This document shows, in pieces, positions 1-9,713 of a DNA stretch of 64,000 nucleotides. The translations under genes were made by a program, and so were the position numbers. The notes under the pieces are model-generated. The model did no database searches. It was not told where the DNA came from and worked only from the letters and a program-made list of their open reading frames with translations. Numbering within the stretch: position 1 is the first letter of the stretch; every line of letters begins with the position of its first letter. Source of the stretch: Ophiura sarsii (taxonomy: Eukaryota > Echinodermata > Ophiuroidea > Amphilepidida > Ophiuridae); the NCBI GenBank assembly GCA_035610835.1, contig CM069446.1, positions 66,201,062 to 66,265,061 on the forward strand. Direction: 5' to 3'.

Positions 1-3
1 ATT

Positions 4-282
4 CAGACGACGCTGGACACGGGTGTATTCACGAGTATTCAGGTTAACATGCGAACGAGGTTACGTGATCAAGTGAATGGGACGAACGCTTGACAACGGT
101 TTACATTATAAAAAAAAGGTACTGACACTGCGGGTGGTTAGCCACCCACAACGGTTTTGGATTGGAAAATTTTTCTTCTAACCTATGATAAATTTTTCAA
201 AATGATTAGATCAACATTCGCGATTACGTGTTATTCCAATACGAATTCAAAATTTAGGTTTTCGCGTGTCCATCGTCGTCTG
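4..282. mobile_element. MITE-like element, CAGACGACG family, copy 1
   Basis: The two ends are inverted repeats: CAGACGACGCTGGACACG on the left and its near reverse complement, CGTGTCCATCGTCGTCTG, on the right. The inside is AT-rich with no ORF. A second copy lies at 42839-43098. The stretch with 'aatttaggttt' and 'cgcgattacgtgttat' is shared in reverse orientation between the two copies, so the family is dispersed. This suggests a non-autonomous DNA transposon. The superfamily cannot be named, because no clear target-site duplication is visible and the left flank is cut by the window edge. Confidence 0.6.
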
Positions 283-552
283 CACCAACATTACAGTTAA
301 TCCAAAAGTAGCGCTTCCACACACAAAATTACATCTTCTATCCTTCATATATTGATAGCTGAACTTGATACCAAAATATTTTGCGCTGCTTCAAAACAAT
401 TTATGGTTACCGGTACGTTTTACTAGAAAAAAGATGCAATTTCAGTCAATTTTTGCAAAAACTATTTTTGAAATTTCATTTTCAAGCTTTCATTGAAAGT
501 GCACTATTACATTAACAAACAGGGAATCCTCTACGCTTAGGAGAAGAAAAAA

Positions 553-919
553 AGTTGTGTTGCCGGTTGCCCTCAAGTGCCAAAAATTTAAAATCGGATC
601 GGTCGGTCGGTCGGATTTTTTTGTTTGTTTGAAAATATTTTTCAATTATTTTATTTTATTAATTTTTTTGGCTGAAATATATATATTATGCTTTTTAATG
701 TCAAGACAAAATTGGTATAGGCCCATCATGTCAATTGAACTAATGTTTCTAGTGTGACAATAGTCTAAAAAAACATTTATTTAAGCTTACTTATTCATTT
801 CAAGCAAGAAATAGTAACATTTAGACACTTTTAATCAAATTTAAATCTAAAAAAAAATGTAAAAAAATGTGACCCTAGTTTTTACGATTTTAGGGTCGGT
901 CGGTGAGGGCAACACAACT
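553..919. mobile_element. MITE-like element with AGTTGTGTTGCC inverted ends
   Basis: AGTTGTGTTGCC at the left and GGCAACACAACT at the right are perfect 12-bp inverted repeats. Just inside them are opposed copies of a GGTCGGTCGG motif (near 600 and 895), so the inverted repeat extends imperfectly inwards. The interior is AT-rich and codes for nothing recognisable. The structure fits a 0.37-kb non-autonomous DNA transposon. The family is unknown and only one copy is seen here. Confidence 0.5.
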
Positions 920-1199
920 CTTTTTTGGGCGTTATTGTGTTCTTATTGGTGTACACACATCAATCCCCACCCACATGCACAAACCCACTCAACCCCAACC
1001 ACAAACCTACTCCACCTTCCCGCAGTGGAACAATTTATCACCATCTATTCGTATTGATTTAGAAAATATGTCACTCAGTCAATTCAAATCCTCTATCTCC
1101 ACTGTAAATTATCATTGAAGAATATCATAGGGCCTGCTTGGAAAGCAGTGAAAGTCACTGAAGCATATATATTACCCTCAATAAAGAAAGCATAAATAA

Positions 1200-1640
1200 A
1201 AATAAATCTAAACCACCCCTACAACCTCCCCTCCCCACCCACCCCCATTCCACCACAGACTCCCTCCCCTTCACAATTTCTACAAACCCCCTCCCCACCA
1301 ATAAACCCCCTCCCCTTCCCATCCCCACCACAAACCCCCTCCCCTCCACAAACCCCACCACAAACCCCTCCCCTTTCATTCACAAAACCCCTCCCCCACC
1401 ACAAACACTCTACCTCACCCACGGCCTACCCTCCCCACCTCCCCACCGCACCACAAACCCCTCCCCCACCACAGACATGCACCCTACCCACCCCACCCCT
1501 AGGCCAACCCTTCCCACCCCATGCATCCACGCCACCATCCCCCTTCGCCACCATACCCCTTCGCCACCATACCCCTTCGCCACCATACACCCTCTCCCCA
1601 GGGCCATCCCATTCGCCACCACAAATCCCTGCCCTCCACC
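1200..1640. repeat. C-rich low-complexity DNA with short tandem repeats
   Basis: The plus strand is dominated by 'ccccaccacaaaccc'-type units. From about 1545 to 1600 there is a three-copy repeat of roughly 16 bp (ccccttcgccaccata). Open frames across it (Pro/His-rich on plus, Gly/Trp-rich on minus) are composition artefacts. The 280 bp to its left (920-1199) holds nothing recognisable. Confidence 0.8.
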
Positions 1641-1659
1641 ACAACCCAGGCGCGTACCG

Positions 1660-2145
1660 CGGCATGTGAGCCGGGGGGGGGGGGGGGGGGGGGGGGGGCA
1701 GAAGTATGTCGTCCCGGTAGTGGCGTATCGTCCCGGTAGTGGCGTAAATTTTCGTAAAAGGTTGCCCCAAATTTTTTCCCAGTCAGTCACCTCGTGAATT
1801 TCACGTAAGTCTGGGGGGGGGGGGGGGGGGGGGGGTTAGGGTCAACAAAAAAAATTGCACGGTCAAAAAAATTCGCACGGTCACAAAATTTCGCACAGTC
1901 ACACATTTTCGCACGGTCACACATTTTCTCACGGTCACAACATTTCGCACGGTCACAAAATTTCGCAGTCCAAAAAGCACAACAGTCAACAAATAATGCC
2001 AAGTCCTCAGTGTTTTATGTCATTTTTTTTCCTTATGCAAATTTAGCGTCCCGGTATTGGGAATTTAGCGTCCCGGTAATAGAAGCCAGGGGGGGGGGGG
2101 CAATTGCACCCCCCTGCCCCGGTCGGTACGTCACTGCCACAACCC
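1660..2145. repeat. Poly-G tracts and CGTCCCGGTA repeats, probable degraded element
   Basis: Three long G runs (near 1674, 1814 and 2090) alternate with copies of CGTCCCGGTA (near 1712, 1729, 2047 and 2068). The right end carries 'ggtcggtacgtcactgcc', whose reverse complement resembles the CAGTGGCGTA motif that begins another repeat at 49950. This looks like a degraded dispersed element expanded by simple-repeat slippage. G-run lengths in such places are often unreliable. Confidence 0.45.
1850..1975. repeat. 18-19 bp tandem repeat (GCACGGTCACAAAATTTC)
   Basis: Six or seven head-to-tail copies of an 18-19 bp unit are visible, differing by single substitutions (cacggtcac followed by a/t-rich ttcg). 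It is a minisatellite inside the poly-G region. The repetitive peptides it encodes on either strand are artefacts. Confidence 0.85.
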
Positions 2146-2819
2146 CTCCCCACCACTAACCCCCTCCCAACCACAATCCCCCATCACTAACCCCTTCCCA
2201 ATCACAAACACCCTCCCTATACCCCACCTCACACCAAACCCCCCTATTACAAAAATCCCATGGTATCGATTATCGTTGCGCCGCCCATCACAATAGACAA
2301 AACTTTGCTTGACCCAAAATCACAGAATGTTCTTCATCTCTTCAACAAGTATCAGAAGTTGCTTTAAATTCAAACAGGAAATCAAACATAAACCTAACCT
2401 CAACAGATTTTTACTCCATTGGAACAATTATTTTGGGTTTCAAACATGAAAAATAGTGAATTTATTACGCATTTTGTCTTGGTGGGAGAATTTGGCCACT
2501 AAATCGGTGGCCAAATTTGGACACCTGCTAGGAATGATCGCCGGACTTGAATTTGATGTGCAGTTTTTGATTTTAAATCCTCTTACAGCACCTGTCATGC
2601 AATGCAAGGCTACACCTGGCTTGTTGAATATCACACAAGTATGTTTTATGAAATATACATAAATATCGTTTTAAAAACTTACCTTGTTTATGACTGCATA
2701 CGGTCGGACTGCAACCCAATAACATAACAACAAACGCTGATGAGACGTGCGTGTGACGTGAATGGTGTGCCTGGGCTATCCCATAATATATTTTTCTTTC
2801 GACCAATCACGATTTTTTG
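2146..2819. other. Non-coding stretch, little recognisable
   Basis: The first ~110 bases continue the C-rich composition. The rest is ordinary AT-balanced sequence. No ORF with family resemblance, no RNA gene and no clear repeat could be seen. Confidence 0.5.
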
Positions 2820-3115
2820 AGCGTCTTTTACTCACTTGCAAATGAGTAAATGTGTCGAATGCCCCATCTTACGTTTTTATGTGGGTCAATTCAAATGGGT
2901 CAGACTGCACGTGACCCATCTTACGTGAGTCAACGTGTCAAGCGACCCATTAAAATGCATTGACCCACCTTACGTGGGTCAATTCAAATGGGTCCGAACG
3001 CAATGACTCATCACAGGTGAGTCGCTTCGCTGGGACACGGTCACTTGACACAGATAGACGGGTAATGTGAGATGACCCACTGCAAATGAGTCACTTGACC
3101 CATCTTTGACCCAGA
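2820..3115. repeat. Cluster of GGGTCA / TGACCC and TGAGTCA motifs
   Basis: GGGTCA or its complement TGACCC occurs about nine times in under 300 bp. It is often arranged as inverted pairs around 'cttacgtg' (for example tgacccaccttacgtgggtca near 2970), with extra TGAGTCA/GAGTCA variants. GGGTCA is a nuclear-receptor half-site and TGAGTCA an AP-1 site in established knowledge, but the density and near-palindromic spacing fit a degenerate repeat equally well. Confidence 0.45.
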
Positions 3116-3141
3116 AAAGTTTTCTGTGCAAGGATGTTTGA

Positions 3142-3740
3142 AAACTATTACAGCATATCAATCCGGATAAAGACCAGACCTGATTTCCAACCAAGGTACT
3201 CGTAGAATGTTTAGAATGTTGTGCTGAACTATCCGTCCTGTCTGCAGGCTATTTGAACTCTGCTTCACTCATGGTATGTTTCCAAACCTATGGAAAACAG
3301 GCTCTATCACTCCAAACTACAAGAGAGGTTCCAAGGTTGACTCATCAAAGTATCGTCCTATCTCACTGCAAAGCAATATCAGCAAGATCATGAAAGCTGT
3401 TGTGCAAAAACAACTTCAATGCTTTCTTTTCACTCTTTCTTTCTTACTCACTTTCCACTTTATATATAATAGGCTGGGCAAGCGCTTCACATTAAGTCAT
3501 CTTGACAACATCCAGAGGAAGGCACTAAAAATCATTGGAGCTCAAGAAGCTACAAGTCTATCGCATCTCAACATCACCAGCCTATTTCACAGGCGACAGG
3601 TAGCAGCAAGCCATCGTCTTGTACAAAGTGCACACCAACCACTGTCCACAATATTTAGCAGCATTGCTCCCCCACACCATGCGTTCAACGTCATTCAACG
3701 CGTTCAAGTGTTACATGCGCTTTCATTGCCGACTGGAAGA
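3142..3740 (+). pseudogene. Non-LTR retrotransposon reverse transcriptase fragment, frameshifted and internally deleted
   Basis: The translation shows hallmarks of the start of a non-LTR reverse transcriptase. An 'LLQHINPDK' stretch comes first, then 'LFELCFTHGMFPNLWKTG', 'ITPNYKRGSK' and 'KYRPISLQSNISKIM' (block around 3246-3410). After about 60 bases of unrelated sequence comes the C-terminal tail typical of these ORF2 proteins, 'LDNIQRKALKIIG', then 'HRRQVAAS', then, one frame over from about 3616, 'YKVHTNHCPQYLAALLP'. The catalytic core between them, including the FADD box, is missing. At least three frame changes or stops are present (3181, about 3236, about 3616). This is a dead 5'-truncated and internally deleted copy of a Jockey/CR1-type ORF2. 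The exact clade cannot be assigned. Confidence 0.8.
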
Positions 3741-4138
3741 TACTTATTTTGTCTCTTATTTATATTTTTGTATGTGGTTCTCTATATGTTCGGGCTTTTA
3801 TCTTATTCCTGTGCCACTTTTATTGGGTTTTTTTTAACCCTGCCCATTTCCGTTCTTGTATTATGAATATTTTCTGAGTTGCAGTTATCAGAGCTCTCTG
3901 TTTGTAATGTCTGTTGGAATTTTGATCATATTTGCTCTTTATATACACAAAACATAACAAAAACAAAACATATTTTCTCTTTAAGAAAGAATAGCAAATA
4001 GTAGGGTCGTTTAGGGCAATTCCGTGACCGTGGAGAGCAGAGCAATGTTTCTTGGTGAATTTGTCTTCCTTGATGAATAAATAAAAAAAACAGCGGGGGT
4101 GAACCTCGAAAAAGGGTGGGGGGAACCTGTGAGGGCCC

Positions 4139-4460
4139 AAAATTCAAAATGGCCGCCATCGGCCATTTTGGAAATATCTTTATTGAAAGTTTGACCTATA
4201 AGGCTGATCAAAATATGGTCTAAGGGGTTTTGGAGGTCAAGGAATTCATTTCTGATGTTGTTTAAATGATTTGGTGCCTCCCTTTACTCTAAAATTCAAA
4301 ATGGCCGCCGTCGGCCATTTTGGAAATCTGTATATTTAAAGTTTTACCTACTAGGCTGATCATAATATATCTTAAGGGGTTTTTGGGGTCAAGGAATTCA
4401 TTTCTGATGTTTTTTAAATGATTTGGTGCCTCCTTTTTCTCTAAAATTCAAAATGGCCGC
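4139..4460 (-). repeat. 152-bp tandem repeat in left arm, with AAAATGGCCGCC palindromes
   Basis: 'aaaattcaaaatggccgcc' recurs at 4139, 4291 and 4443, giving two full 152-bp units and a partial third. Each full unit begins with a short hairpin, CAAAATGGCCGNC opposed to GNCGGCCATTTTG. The same repeat stands mirrored in the right arm. Confidence 0.85.
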
Positions 4461-4764
4461 CAAAAATCCCCACCAGTACACAAAATTAGCTCTATCAAAC
4501 TTTTTCCAACAGATCTATTCTTACAGATACATTTTTTTGTGTATACGTAATGTACTTGAGATGTTTAGCAGTTAATATGATTCAATTTTGAATGAATCTT
4601 ATAGACATACTGAAGATTTCATACACATATGAATCCAAAATGGCCACCAAAATGGCACAAGGAATGTAATTGACATTATCATTTACAATGGAGTCCTGTG
4701 TGTGGCTTTAAGTTCCAAGGTGGAGGTTACCGTCAACTAACAGCGACTTATAATTGATGAACTA

Positions 4765-5807
4765 CTACTCATCTGAATCTGATTCTCCAACCTCGCATTC
4801 ACTATCGTTGTCGCTACTGCTTTCATCGCTGGTGTCATCTACGTTTTCACGAGGTGTGAACTGAATGGGCAATGGTGGAAGACTATGGCGCACTGGCCGA
4901 CATTTGCCATTCAATACTTGCCAACCATGACCAATTGGGGATGGGTGTTCTACTAAATCAAAGTGCACTTGACAGTAGGTGATGAAGTTAACCCTCTCCA
5001 CATGGTGGTTTAGGGAGTCATCATCTGGTGGTAGCCGCATAGTAACTTTGTTTCTCAGGCTGTGCCACTTAGCTGCCCTAGCCTGACCACAAGTCATAGC
5101 TATATCTTCGCCATAAACCAAAGAGATAACAAATGTCTTCATGTTATCCTTGACTATGTTAGGTAGTTCACGGCTATGTCCTACATTATGGAGAAGCTCC
5201 CTAGCATCGGGATCATCCATCACATCACCTTCTTTGAAATTCGCCTTTTTCCATAGCCATAGAAGGCCGATGTGTGGTCAGAACCTGTAATCAGATGCAG
5301 AGGAATAATGATCTTTGCCACGTCCTGTGCCAGCATATTACGGGAATTGATGAGAGCATGCTTTCGCTTGAATATCAGATCGCCCGGGATCATATGCGAG
5401 ATGTACGCTGCTTGAACGTAGACGTCTGTGTCTTCGCTATCTATAACAACAGCTTGAGAGTAGTTTTGCATCCTCAGCTTGGCATATACAGAAAGAAGTA
5501 TTGTGTCTGCTTCAGGATGCTTGAATCCATAGTCGCTGCTCGTCACACCAGTGCTCAGATTTGTTGACATCTCGCCCTGACAGTATATGACGCCTCTATT
5601 TACCTGGTCAACCTGAGATGTTCCATCTGGTAGTGCTGTCTTGAGATCATTGACAAGCTTTGGTGAGGCAATCAGGCCAGATTGTAGTGACCTCAGTGTG
5701 GGGTTGGTTTCATCAAAAGGATCAGCTTCAAAGTCTGCTATGCAGTCCACCAGGTCCTGAATTGCCTGCTCATCATTTTTCATCCTCAGGTTGAAACCCT
5801 TCTGCAA
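4765..5807 (-). pseudogene. Transposon-borne protein with FEN/XPG-like acidic motifs, left-arm copy, broken
   Basis: Two overlapping frames (5220-5807, then 4765-5223) form one gene split by a 5-bp duplication (TGATG) near 5222. The first frame carries three motifs in order: 'HPEADTILL', 'VIDSEDTDVYV' about 25 residues later, and 'TGSDHTSAFYGYGK' about 50 residues further. These match in order and spacing the EAEA, SEDMD and GCDY motifs of the FEN-1/XPG nuclease fold, so a metal-dependent nuclease is inferred. From memory, similar 'EADTR..DTDV..TGCDT.S' proteins are multicopy and uncharacterised in marine invertebrates. The second frame ends in an acidic Ser/Asp/Glu tail. Compared with the right-arm copy, about 0.65 kb between 'DLKTALPDGTSQ' and 'VDQVNRG' is absent. 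Confidence 0.65.
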
Positions 5808-7336
5808 GAGAGAGTGTTTACAAAGACCAAGCTACTCACAGCAACCATCCACAAGAATAAGAGGCAGAATTTCGCCAGCGATGAGATCCATACCACATCT
5901 AGTGCACCCATGAAGGTTGCCCAGATGGAGAGGTCTGGCCTGGCAGCCCTTGTAGACATTGCAGAGGGATCTGGAATGATCAACCTTGAATCGGCCCTCG
6001 AAGGTCGAGTGACTGACGAGTGTCTGTCAATGTATAATGTGGATGGATCAATGCGCAAGACCAACAAGAGCACCTTGTTACAGCTATTCAATCTTGACCC
6101 AGTTGCTGAGAAACCACATGACTATATAAGTCTCGTAGACATGGGGCTGATCTGGCGGTGGGCCACACCCACACCTGAGGATCGGGAGGCCAGGAAGAGG
6201 GATGGTGAATCTTACTGCTGGAAAGACTACCTGGATAAAATCTGCTCTATGGTCATATCCCGCCACAGCATCCCTTATTATCTTGGTGAATGACATGATC
6301 TTCCCTACAGCATCAAGGATGATGAGCACGATCGAAGGGCAGCAAAACATCGACATATCCCAAATGTTTACCCCAAACCAGAAGACCTTTTTCCAGGAGC
6401 AGATGAGTTTAGCAAGGTAATGGTTAATTCAGCAAACAAGGTCAGACTGCAGAAGCTTGTAAAGGACCAATTGGAAGCAAAAGTAGACCAGGTAAATAGA
6501 GGCGTCATATAGGCCTACTGTCAAGGCGAGATGTCAACAAATCTGAGCACTGGTGTGACGAGCAGCGACTATGGATTCAAGCATCCTGAAGCAGGTACAA
6601 TACTTCTTTCTGTATATGCCAAGCTGAGGATGCAAAACTACTCTCAAGCTGTTGTTATAGATAGCGTAGACACAGACGTCTACGTTCAAGCAGCGTACAT
6701 TTCGCATATGATCCCGGGCGATCTGATATTCAAGCGAAAGCATGCTCTCATCAATTCCCGTAATATGCTGGCATAGGAAGTGGCAAAGATCATTATTCCT
6801 CTGCATCTGAGGTTCTGACCACACATCGGCCTTCTATGGCTATGAAAAAGCGAATTTCAAAGAAGGTGATGGATGATCCCGATGCTAGGGAGCTTCTCCA
6901 TAATGTAGGACCCCGGTGTAGGACATAGCCTTGAACTACCTAACATAGTCAAGGATAACATGAAGACATTGTTATCTCTTTGGTGTATGGCGAAGATATA
7001 GCTATGACTTGTGGTCAGGATAGGGCAGCTAAGTGGCACAGCCTGAGGAACAAAGTTACTATGCGGCTACCACCAGATGATGACTCCATAAACCACCATG
7101 TGGAGAGGGTTAACTTCATCACCTACTGTCAAGTGCACTTTGATTTAGTAGAACACCCATCCCCAATTGGTCATGGTTGGCAAGTATTGAATGGCAAATG
7201 TCGGCCAGTGCGCCATAGTCTTCCACCATTGCCCATTCAGTTCACACCTCGTGAAAACGCAGATGACACCAGCGATGAAAGCAGTAGCGACAACGATAGT
7301 GACTGCGAGGTTGGAGAATCAGATTCAGATGAGTAG
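5799..7336 (+). pseudogene. Transposon-borne protein with FEN/XPG-like motifs, central and right-arm copy, broken
   Basis: This copy starts in the unique centre ('ERVFTKTKLLTATIHKNKRQ' region) and continues into the right arm. It therefore supplies the middle segment that the left-arm copy lacks. The frame is open to about 6290, then needs a shift. The 'LPYSIKDDEHDRRAAKHRH' stretch lies in another frame, followed by 'VDQVNRGVI' and a TAG at 6509 created by a 6-bp insertion. It resumes with 'HPEAGTILL' (Asp changed to Gly) and 'VIDSVDTDVYV'. Then come a second TAG (near 6774), a 5-bp loss inside the TGSDHTS motif, a 13-bp insertion near 6910, and a last open part (6980-7336) ending in an acidic tail. 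At least one acidic motif is mutated, so this copy is dead. Confidence 0.65.
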
Positions 7337-7639
7337 TAGTTCATCAATTATAAGTCGCTGTTAGTTGACGGTAACCTCCACCTTGGAACTTAGAGCCACA
7401 CACAGGACTCCATTGTAAATGATAATGTCAATTACATTCCTTGTGCCATTTTGGTGGCCATTTTGGATTCATATGTGTATGAAATCTTCAGTATGTCTAT
7501 AAGATTCATTCAAAATTGAATCATATTAACTGCTAAACATCTCAAGTACATTACGTATACACAAAAAATTGTATCTGTAAGAATAGATCTGTTGGAAAAA
7601 GTTTGATAGAGCTAATTTTGTGTACTGGTGGGGATTTTT

Positions 7640-7965
7640 GGCGGCCATTTTGAATTTTAGAGAAAAAGGAGGCACCAAATCATCTAAAAAAACATCAGAA
7701 ATGAATTCCTTGACCCCAAAAATCCCTTAGGATATATTATGATCAGCCTAGTAGGTAAAATTTTAAATATACAGATTTCCAAAATGGCCGACGGCGGCCA
7801 TTTTGAATTTTAGAGTAAAGGGAGGCACCAAATCATTTAAACAACATCAGAAATGAATTCCTTGACCTCCAAAACCCCTTAGACCATATTTTGATCAGCC
7901 TAAAAGGTCAAACTTTCAATAAAGATATTTCCAAAATGGCCGATGGCGGCCATTTTGAATTTTGG
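7640..7965 (+). repeat. 152-bp tandem repeat in right arm (mirror of left arm)
   Basis: This is the reverse complement of the left-arm repeat, again two full units and a partial one. Each is marked by GGCGGCCATTTTGAATTTT and the paired hairpin half. It confirms that the arms include the flanks of the gene as well as its coding part. Confidence 0.85.
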
Positions 7966-8103
7966 GCCCTCACAGGTTCCCCCCACCCTTTTTCGAGGTT
8001 CACCCCCGCTGTTTTTTTAATTTATTCATCAAGGAAGACAAATTCACCAAGAAACATTGCTCTGCTCTCCACGGTCACGGAATTGCCCTAAACGACCCTA
8101 CTA

Positions 8104-8400
8104 AAAATGATGGTTTATTTGCTTAAGTTATTGTATGGGTTTTTACCTTGATTTTTTCAAAAATCGAGGTACTCTATCTCTGCCGTTTCTTTCATCTGCT
8201 TCTGCTTCTTCTTCTGCTTCTTCTTACCTTGATTTTTTCAAAAATCGAGGTACTCTATCTCTGCCGTTTCTTTCATCTGCTTCTTCTTCTGCTTCTTCTT
8301 CTTCTTCTGGCAATATTTCTACAAAATGCTTCTTCTCCTACAGTTTACATGCTACAATCACCAGATTTGGTCAATAGGACCCCCTACCTGACTTTCACTT
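8104..8400. repeat. ~78-bp direct duplication with (CTT) tracts
   Basis: 'accttgattttttcaaaaatcgaggta' followed by 'ctctatctctgccgtttc' and a (tctgcttct)n tail occurs at about 8145 and again at about 8226. The leading 27 bases are themselves nearly self-complementary (ACCTTGATTTTT against AAAAATCGAGGT). A Ser/Ala-rich open frame across it is a by-product of the CTT tract. Confidence 0.7.
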
Positions 8401-9713
8401 AAAACGCATTTCCAATTTAGTGAAATGACCTAGGGTCATCAAAATTGGTCCACATATTCCTAATGACCGTACGCATGTATAATAGTTAGGTTTTTAAAAT
8501 TAAAAATCATTTGGGGTCACTAGGGGTCAAAATGTAAATTTTCAATTCGATCACTTAAAATGCTTCTTGTCTCAGAGGAAATGACTCATGACCTTCATAA
8601 TTAGTCAAAAAATTCCTTAGGTCCATGCCCATATAGGGTCTTAAGCGATTAAAAATGACATGTCATATGGGGTCACTAGGGGTCATTGAACTTTACAAGG
8701 GTAAAAGTTAAGACATGCTCCGATTTGAACCGGGTTTCTTGCATCTTGTTTGGATTGATGAGCCAAGAAAATAAGTCAATCATATTGACCAAGTCAAAGG
8801 TCAAGAAGGGGTCACTAGGGGTCTTTTAGGGGTCATTTAACTTTACAAAGGTAAATGTTAAGACATGCTCCGATTTGGACCGGGTTTGTTGCATCTTGTT
8901 TGGATTGATGAGCCAAGAAAAGAAGTCAACGATATTGACCAGGTCAAAGGTCAAGAAGGGGTCACTAGGGGTCATTGAACTTTACAGGGGTAAAAGTTAA
9001 GACATGCTCCGATTTGGACCGGATTCGTTGCATCCTGTTTGAATTGATGAGCCAAGAAAATAAGTGAATCATATTGACCAGGTCAAAGGTCAAGCAGGGG
9101 TCGCTAGGGGTCATTGAACTTTACAGGGGTAAAAGTTAAGACATGCTCCGATTTGGACCGGGTTTGTTGCATCTTGTTCGAATTGATGAGGCAAGAAAAT
9201 AAGTTAATCATATTGACAGGTCAAAGGTCAAGAAGGGGTCACTAGGGGTCATTGAACTTTACAGGGGTAAAAGTTAAGACATGCTCCGATTTGGACCGGG
9301 TTTGTTGCATCTTGTTTGATTTGATGAGGCAAGAAAATAAGTCAATCATATTGACCAAGTCGAAGGTCAAAAAGGGGTCACTAGGGGTCAAAATGTTAAT
9401 TTTCACTTCTATTACTTAAAATGCTTCTCCTCCTACAGTTTACATGCTATAATCACCAGATTTGGTCAGTATGACCCCTACCTGACTTACATATAGGGTT
9501 TTCACAGTTTGGGGTCAAAGGTCACACAGCGACATTATTGGGTGTCCAACGATTAAAATTGACATGTCATATGGGGGTCACTAGGGATCAATAATCCAAG
9601 ACGTGCTCCGATTTCGATCATACTTGATGCATCTGATCTCTTTTCATTAGACAATAAGAAAAGTAAATCATGACCTGGGGGCAAATGTCAGGAACAAGAC
9701 AAAAATCAAGGTC
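8147..9713. mobile_element. Repeat-built element bounded by ACCTTGATTTTT
   Basis: The left edge reads ACCTTGATTTTT and the right edge ends AAAAATCAAGGT, forming 12-bp inverted termini. Inside are 'cttctcctacagtttacatgct...caccagatttggtca' (8330 and again 9426), 'ggggtcactaggggtca' modules, and five 139-bp tandem units. There is no coding capacity. It is plausibly a non-autonomous element that grew by internal tandem duplication; no target duplication was recognised. Confidence 0.45.
8669..9390. repeat. 139-bp tandem repeat, five units, carrying AGGTCA direct repeats
   Basis: Units start with GGGGTCACTAGGGGTC at 8669, 8808, 8958, 9097, 9235 and (partial) 9374, spaced 138-150 bp. The one long unit has an 11-bp insertion. 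Three units contain a perfect AGGTCAAAGGTCA (8941-8953, 9080-9092, 9218-9230). The others have one-base variants, and GGGTCAAAGGTCA follows at 9512-9524. AGGTCA repeats with 1-bp spacing (DR1) are established binding sites for HNF4/RXR/COUP-type nuclear receptors. Whether they function here is unknown. Confidence 0.8.

Larger units (their letters stand above)
3999..8103. mobile_element. 4.1-kb palindromic transposable element with ~1.6-kb inverted arms
   Basis: The left arm (3999-5609) reads as the near-identical reverse complement of the right arm (6486-8103). The centre (5610-6485) is unique. The outermost bases are TAGTAGGGTCGTTTAGGG and its complement. Each arm holds a 152-bp tandem repeat near the outer end and a broken copy of the same gene, transcribed outward from the centre. 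The arms differ by scattered substitutions and small indels, so both have mutated independently since the inversion. It may be two head-to-head copies with one partly deleted, or a foldback element. A transcript crossing the centre would fold into a very long double strand. Confidence 0.85.

Noticed and set aside
1155..2002. Gly/Val-rich, Pro/His-rich and 'CDRAK' repeat proteins
   Set aside because: C-rich low-complexity DNA and an 18-19 bp minisatellite explain them.
8669..9390. CRISPR-like array
   Set aside because: Units are contiguous 139-bp tandem repeats without unique spacers, in a eukaryotic context.
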